Origin: VRUE01 sp035707825
GTDB taxonomy: Bacteria; Actinomycetota; Thermoleophilia; Solirubrobacterales; 70-9
DNA length: 15,643 nucleotides
Assembly: GCA_035707825.1 (NCBI GenBank)
Contig: DASSTR010000071.1
Location: 1-15,643, forward strand
Direction of reading: 5' to 3'
Below are positions 14,318 through 15,643 of this stretch, piece by piece. Position 1 is the stretch's first letter. The number at the start of each line of letters is the position of its first letter. A model generated the notes under the pieces. It made no database searches, was not told the origin of the DNA, and was given only the letters and a program-made list of their open reading frames with translations. Position numbers and translations under genes: made by a program.

Positions 14318-15077
14318 CTTCAAGAGGTCGGTCTTCGGCTACCGTCGTTCCGAAGTCGAGGCCACACTCGCCTCTCGCGACAACCGGATCGGCGCCCTGG
14401 AGCGTGAGTTGATGGATGCCGCTGGGCTCGAGGCGGAGGTTTCCGCTCTCTCGGGGATGGTGCTCGAGCGCGAGCGTGAGATCAGGGCTCTGAATGGTGA
14501 GCTGCTGGAGGCGAACCGGCGCCAGGACCGCAGCATTGCCTCGCTTGAGGCGATCTCCAGGCGGCTGCAGGAGATCGAGGCGCAGGCCCGCGGGCAGGCA
14601 ACGCGGATCAGGATGAAAGCGCTGGGCGAGGCCGTTGAGCTCGGCCGCCGGGCGCAGGCGCTGGCCGGCGCCGGCCAGGATGGCGAGGGCAGCGGCGCGA
14701 TTGCGCCCAATGGCGCCTCCCAGAATGGCGACGCTTCCCCGAACGGCGCCGTTTCCCCAAACGGCAACGGGGCCGGCGCGATCGATGCCCAGAGCCTCTT
14801 CGAAGGGCTGATCAAGCTGGAGATCGGCCCTCTCGACGACTTCTCGCAACTGGTTGGGTTCGAGGATGCGATCGGCGCGATCGGCGCGAGTGAGATCTCG
14901 GTCGAGCGTTTCTCGGAGGGCCGGGCGACGCTTTCGATGCACCTCGACGAACCGATAGAGCTTCTTCGCGAGCTCGAAGAGCGCTCACCGCTCGAGTTTC
15001 GAGTCCGCCGCACGGCCGACGACAACGTCATCCTCGACGTCGACGAGGATCAGGGCCCCGAGCAGCGCGCCGCCTAA
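14301..15077 (+). CDS. Coiled-coil protein with DivIVA-like N-terminus and NG-repeat linker
   Basis: No specific family recognised. The N-terminus contains FKRSVFGYRRSEVEATLASR, which resembles the DivIVA/GpsB membrane-targeting segment. A charged helix with coiled-coil character runs to about residue 125. A linker at 136-157 has four Asn-Gly units (PNGAS, QNGDAS, PNGAVS, PNGNG). The C-terminus (about 165-250) looks like a compact alpha/beta domain with LEIGPLDDFSQL, SVERFSEGRATLSM and IELLRELEERSPLEFRV, reminiscent of ferredoxin-like folds. There are no membrane segments. Start is uncertain: GTG 14301 has GAGGG at 14286-14290, ten bases upstream; ATG 14310 gives the same conserved part; ATG 14277 has no ribosome-binding site. 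It overlaps rsfS, so it is probably in the same operon. A cell-pole or division scaffold role is inference from the N-terminus only. Confidence 0.7.
   Translation: MPRMGSFKRSVFGYRRSEVEATLASRDNRIGALERELMDAAGLEAEVSALSGMVLEREREIRALNGELLEANRRQDRSIASLEAISRRLQEIEAQARGQATRIRMKALGEAVELGRRAQALAGAGQDGEGSGAIAPNGASQNGDASPNGAVSPNGNGAGAIDAQSLFEGLIKLEIGPLDDFSQLVGFEDAIGAIGASEISVERFSEGRATLSMHLDEPIELLRELEERSPLEFRVRRTADDNVILDVDEDQGPEQRAA
14706..14771 (+). repeat. Degenerate 18-base tandem repeat encoding Asn-Gly units
   Basis: Four adjacent units of 15, 18, 18 and 15 bases each contain AATGGC or AACGGC and mostly end in TCC. They encode the Asn-Gly-Ala-Ser-like linker of the DivIVA-like protein. Unit number could vary between strains. 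Confidence 0.65.
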
Positions 15078-15121
15078 GCTCGCCTTGCGGGTGGCGCCGC
15101 CGCCTCCGGCGATCCAGCGGC

Positions 15122-15127
15122 TAAAAT
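15122..15127 (+). promoter_or_regulatory. -10 box of the tRNA-Ala gene
   Basis: TAAAAT is a good -10 hexamer, ten bases before the first base of the tRNA. No clear -35 is seen at 17 bases upstream. Confidence 0.5.
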
Positions 15128-15137
15128 CTCGCCCCAC

Positions 15138-15210
15138 GGGGCTGTAGCTCAGCTGGAAGAGCGTCGCGCTGGCAGCGCGAAGGTCAGGGGTTCGAGCCCC
15201 CTCAGCTCCA
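15138..15210 (+). tRNA. tRNA-Ala, anticodon GGC
   Basis: Folds by hand into a full cloverleaf of 73 bases. The acceptor GGGGCTG pairs with CAGCTCC and includes the G3-U70 wobble that marks alanine tRNAs. The D arm is GCTC/GAGC, the anticodon stem TCGCG/CGCGA with loop CTGGCAG (anticodon GGC, reading GCC), and the T arm AGGGG/CCCCT with loop TTCGAGC. The discriminator is A; the CCA end is not encoded. No variable-arm or stem mismatches are seen. Confidence 0.97.
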
Positions 15211-15247
15211 CTTCTCTTGCTCGCGCGGTGTGGTGCCGCCCAAAGGT

Positions 15248-15493
15248 ATGGATCAGCTCATCCAGATCATCGGCGCACTGCTCATCCTGAGCGCCTTCGC
15301 GGCCGCCCAGTTCGGGGCGATGGACCCACACTCCAGGGTCTACCTGGCGCTCAACCTGGTCGGCTCAGCCATCCTCACCGGCCTCGCCTGGGACCAGCGG
15401 CAGTGGGGATTCCTGCTGCTCGAGTCCGTCTGGGCGCTCGTGTCCCTATGGGGATTGGTGCAGCTGCACCGCGGCAGGGCCGGCTCCACTTAG
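15248..15493 (+). CDS. Small three-helix membrane protein (CBU_0592-like)
   Basis: 81 residues starting MDQLIQIIGALLILSAFAAA. Three hydrophobic segments follow one another: LIQIIGALLILSAFAAAQFG, VYLALNLVGSAILTGLAW and WGFLLLESVWALVSLWGLVQ. The pattern (IIGALLIL, then LNLVGSAIL, then LLESVWALVSL) resembles the uncharacterised CBU_0592 family of small bacterial membrane proteins; I make this assignment from memory of the pattern. The function is unknown. The ATG at 15248 matches the family start, although in-frame GTG codons at 15230 and 15233 would add six or five residues. It lies alone between the tRNA and a strong hairpin. Confidence 0.75.
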   Translation: MDQLIQIIGALLILSAFAAAQFGAMDPHSRVYLALNLVGSAILTGLAWDQRQWGFLLLESVWALVSLWGLVQLHRGRAGST

Positions 15494-15504
15494 GAGCCGG
15501 CCCT
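15476..15504 (+). terminator. Strong 12-bp hairpin overlapping the membrane-protein stop
   Basis: AGGGCCGGCTCC (15476-15487) pairs perfectly with GGAGCCGGCCCT (15493-15504) around an ACTTA loop. The stop codon TAG (15491-15493) is in the loop and the first stem base. There is no T run. It probably terminates transcription of the small membrane gene, and may also act on the opposite strand. Confidence 0.6.
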
Positions 15505-15538
15505 CAAATAGGCGTGCCTCGCTGCCGATGATGGAGCG

Positions 15539-15643
15539 ATGAGCGCCGACGCCAGGCCGATGCAGACGGCCAATCAGCATGTTTTCTCGCACGGCATGCA
15601 GGACACGCGCGATGCGCTCGACGCATGGAGCGGGGACCGCTGG
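15539..15643 (+). CDS. Start of an unrecognised protein gene (3' end missing)
   Basis: An open frame of 35 codons runs from ATG 15539 off the right edge, beginning MSADARPMQTANQHVF and continuing SHGMQDTRDALDAWSGDRW. An in-frame stop at 15509 and the absence of other starts fix the beginning. GGAG at 15533-15536 lies only two bases before the ATG, which is close for a ribosome-binding site. Position just after a strong terminator hairpin fits a new gene. I do not recognise the product. Confidence 0.5.
   Translation, partial: MSADARPMQTANQHVFSHGMQDTRDALDAWSGDRW

Noticed and set aside
15149..15331. Minus-strand 60-codon frame over the tRNA
   Set aside because: Its end is the reverse complement of the tRNA-Ala gene; the RNA explains the sequence.
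15217..15531. 104-codon + strand frame over the small membrane gene
   Set aside because: Arg/Gly/Pro-rich out-of-frame shadow; the frame from 15248 gives a coherent three-helix membrane protein.
1..15643. CRISPR array, IS element or integrase
   Set aside because: I looked for regularly spaced repeats, transposase motifs and terminal inverted repeats and saw none. The only tandem repeat is the coding NG linker.

Overview
The window is GC-rich (roughly 70 % by eye) and densely packed. Every protein gene I can support lies on the + strand. Gene content and order (end of a cell-shape cluster, then an RNase E/G gene, rplU, rpmA, obgE, proB, proA, nadD, rsfS) point to an actinobacterial chromosome. 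The GC content, the LAL-type LuxR regulator and the non-canonical start contexts fit Thermoleophilia (Solirubrobacterales-like). That taxonomic placement is inference; there is no rRNA here to confirm it.

Layout. 1-2537: end of mrdA (PBP2, cut by the left edge) and rodA, the transpeptidase/glycosyltransferase pair for rod-shape peptidoglycan synthesis, coupled by a 1-nt stop/start overlap. 2588-5134: RNase E/G, L21 and L27 as an overlapping translation/RNA block. 5135-5301: a non-coding stretch with a two-tier RNA hairpin between two hairpins that share the same stem sequence; the second is followed by a T run. 5302-6600: the ribosome-assembly GTPase ObgE. 6601-10885: an accessory insertion between obgE and proB, holding a 65-residue peptide gene, a metal-dependent amidohydrolase overlapping it by 4 nt, and a 937-residue LAL-family LuxR regulator. 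10886-13315: proB and proA for proline synthesis, each with its own -10-like box very close to the start codon. 13308-15077: nadD, rsfS and a coiled-coil protein with a DivIVA-like N-terminus, all overlapping. 15138-15210: tRNA-Ala(GGC). 15248-15493: a small three-helix membrane protein ending in a 12-bp perfect hairpin. 15539 to the edge: the start of an unrecognised gene.

Most of the window is ordinary housekeeping sequence. Two places deserve attention. The first is the insertion at 6601-10885. Its small peptide carries a YxxPxM...G motif resembling the leader of lasso-type ribosomal peptides (RiPPs), and it is translationally coupled to an amidohydrolase, with no lasso cyclase or protease in view. 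The second is the RNA element at 5141-5254, whose pairing possibilities look like an attenuator or an uncatalogued structured RNA upstream of obgE. Smaller oddities are a 14-bp perfect palindrome over the rodA stop, a strong GAA-over-GAG preference confined to mrdA, homopolymeric A runs in rplU, and an NG-repeat linker in the DivIVA-like protein.
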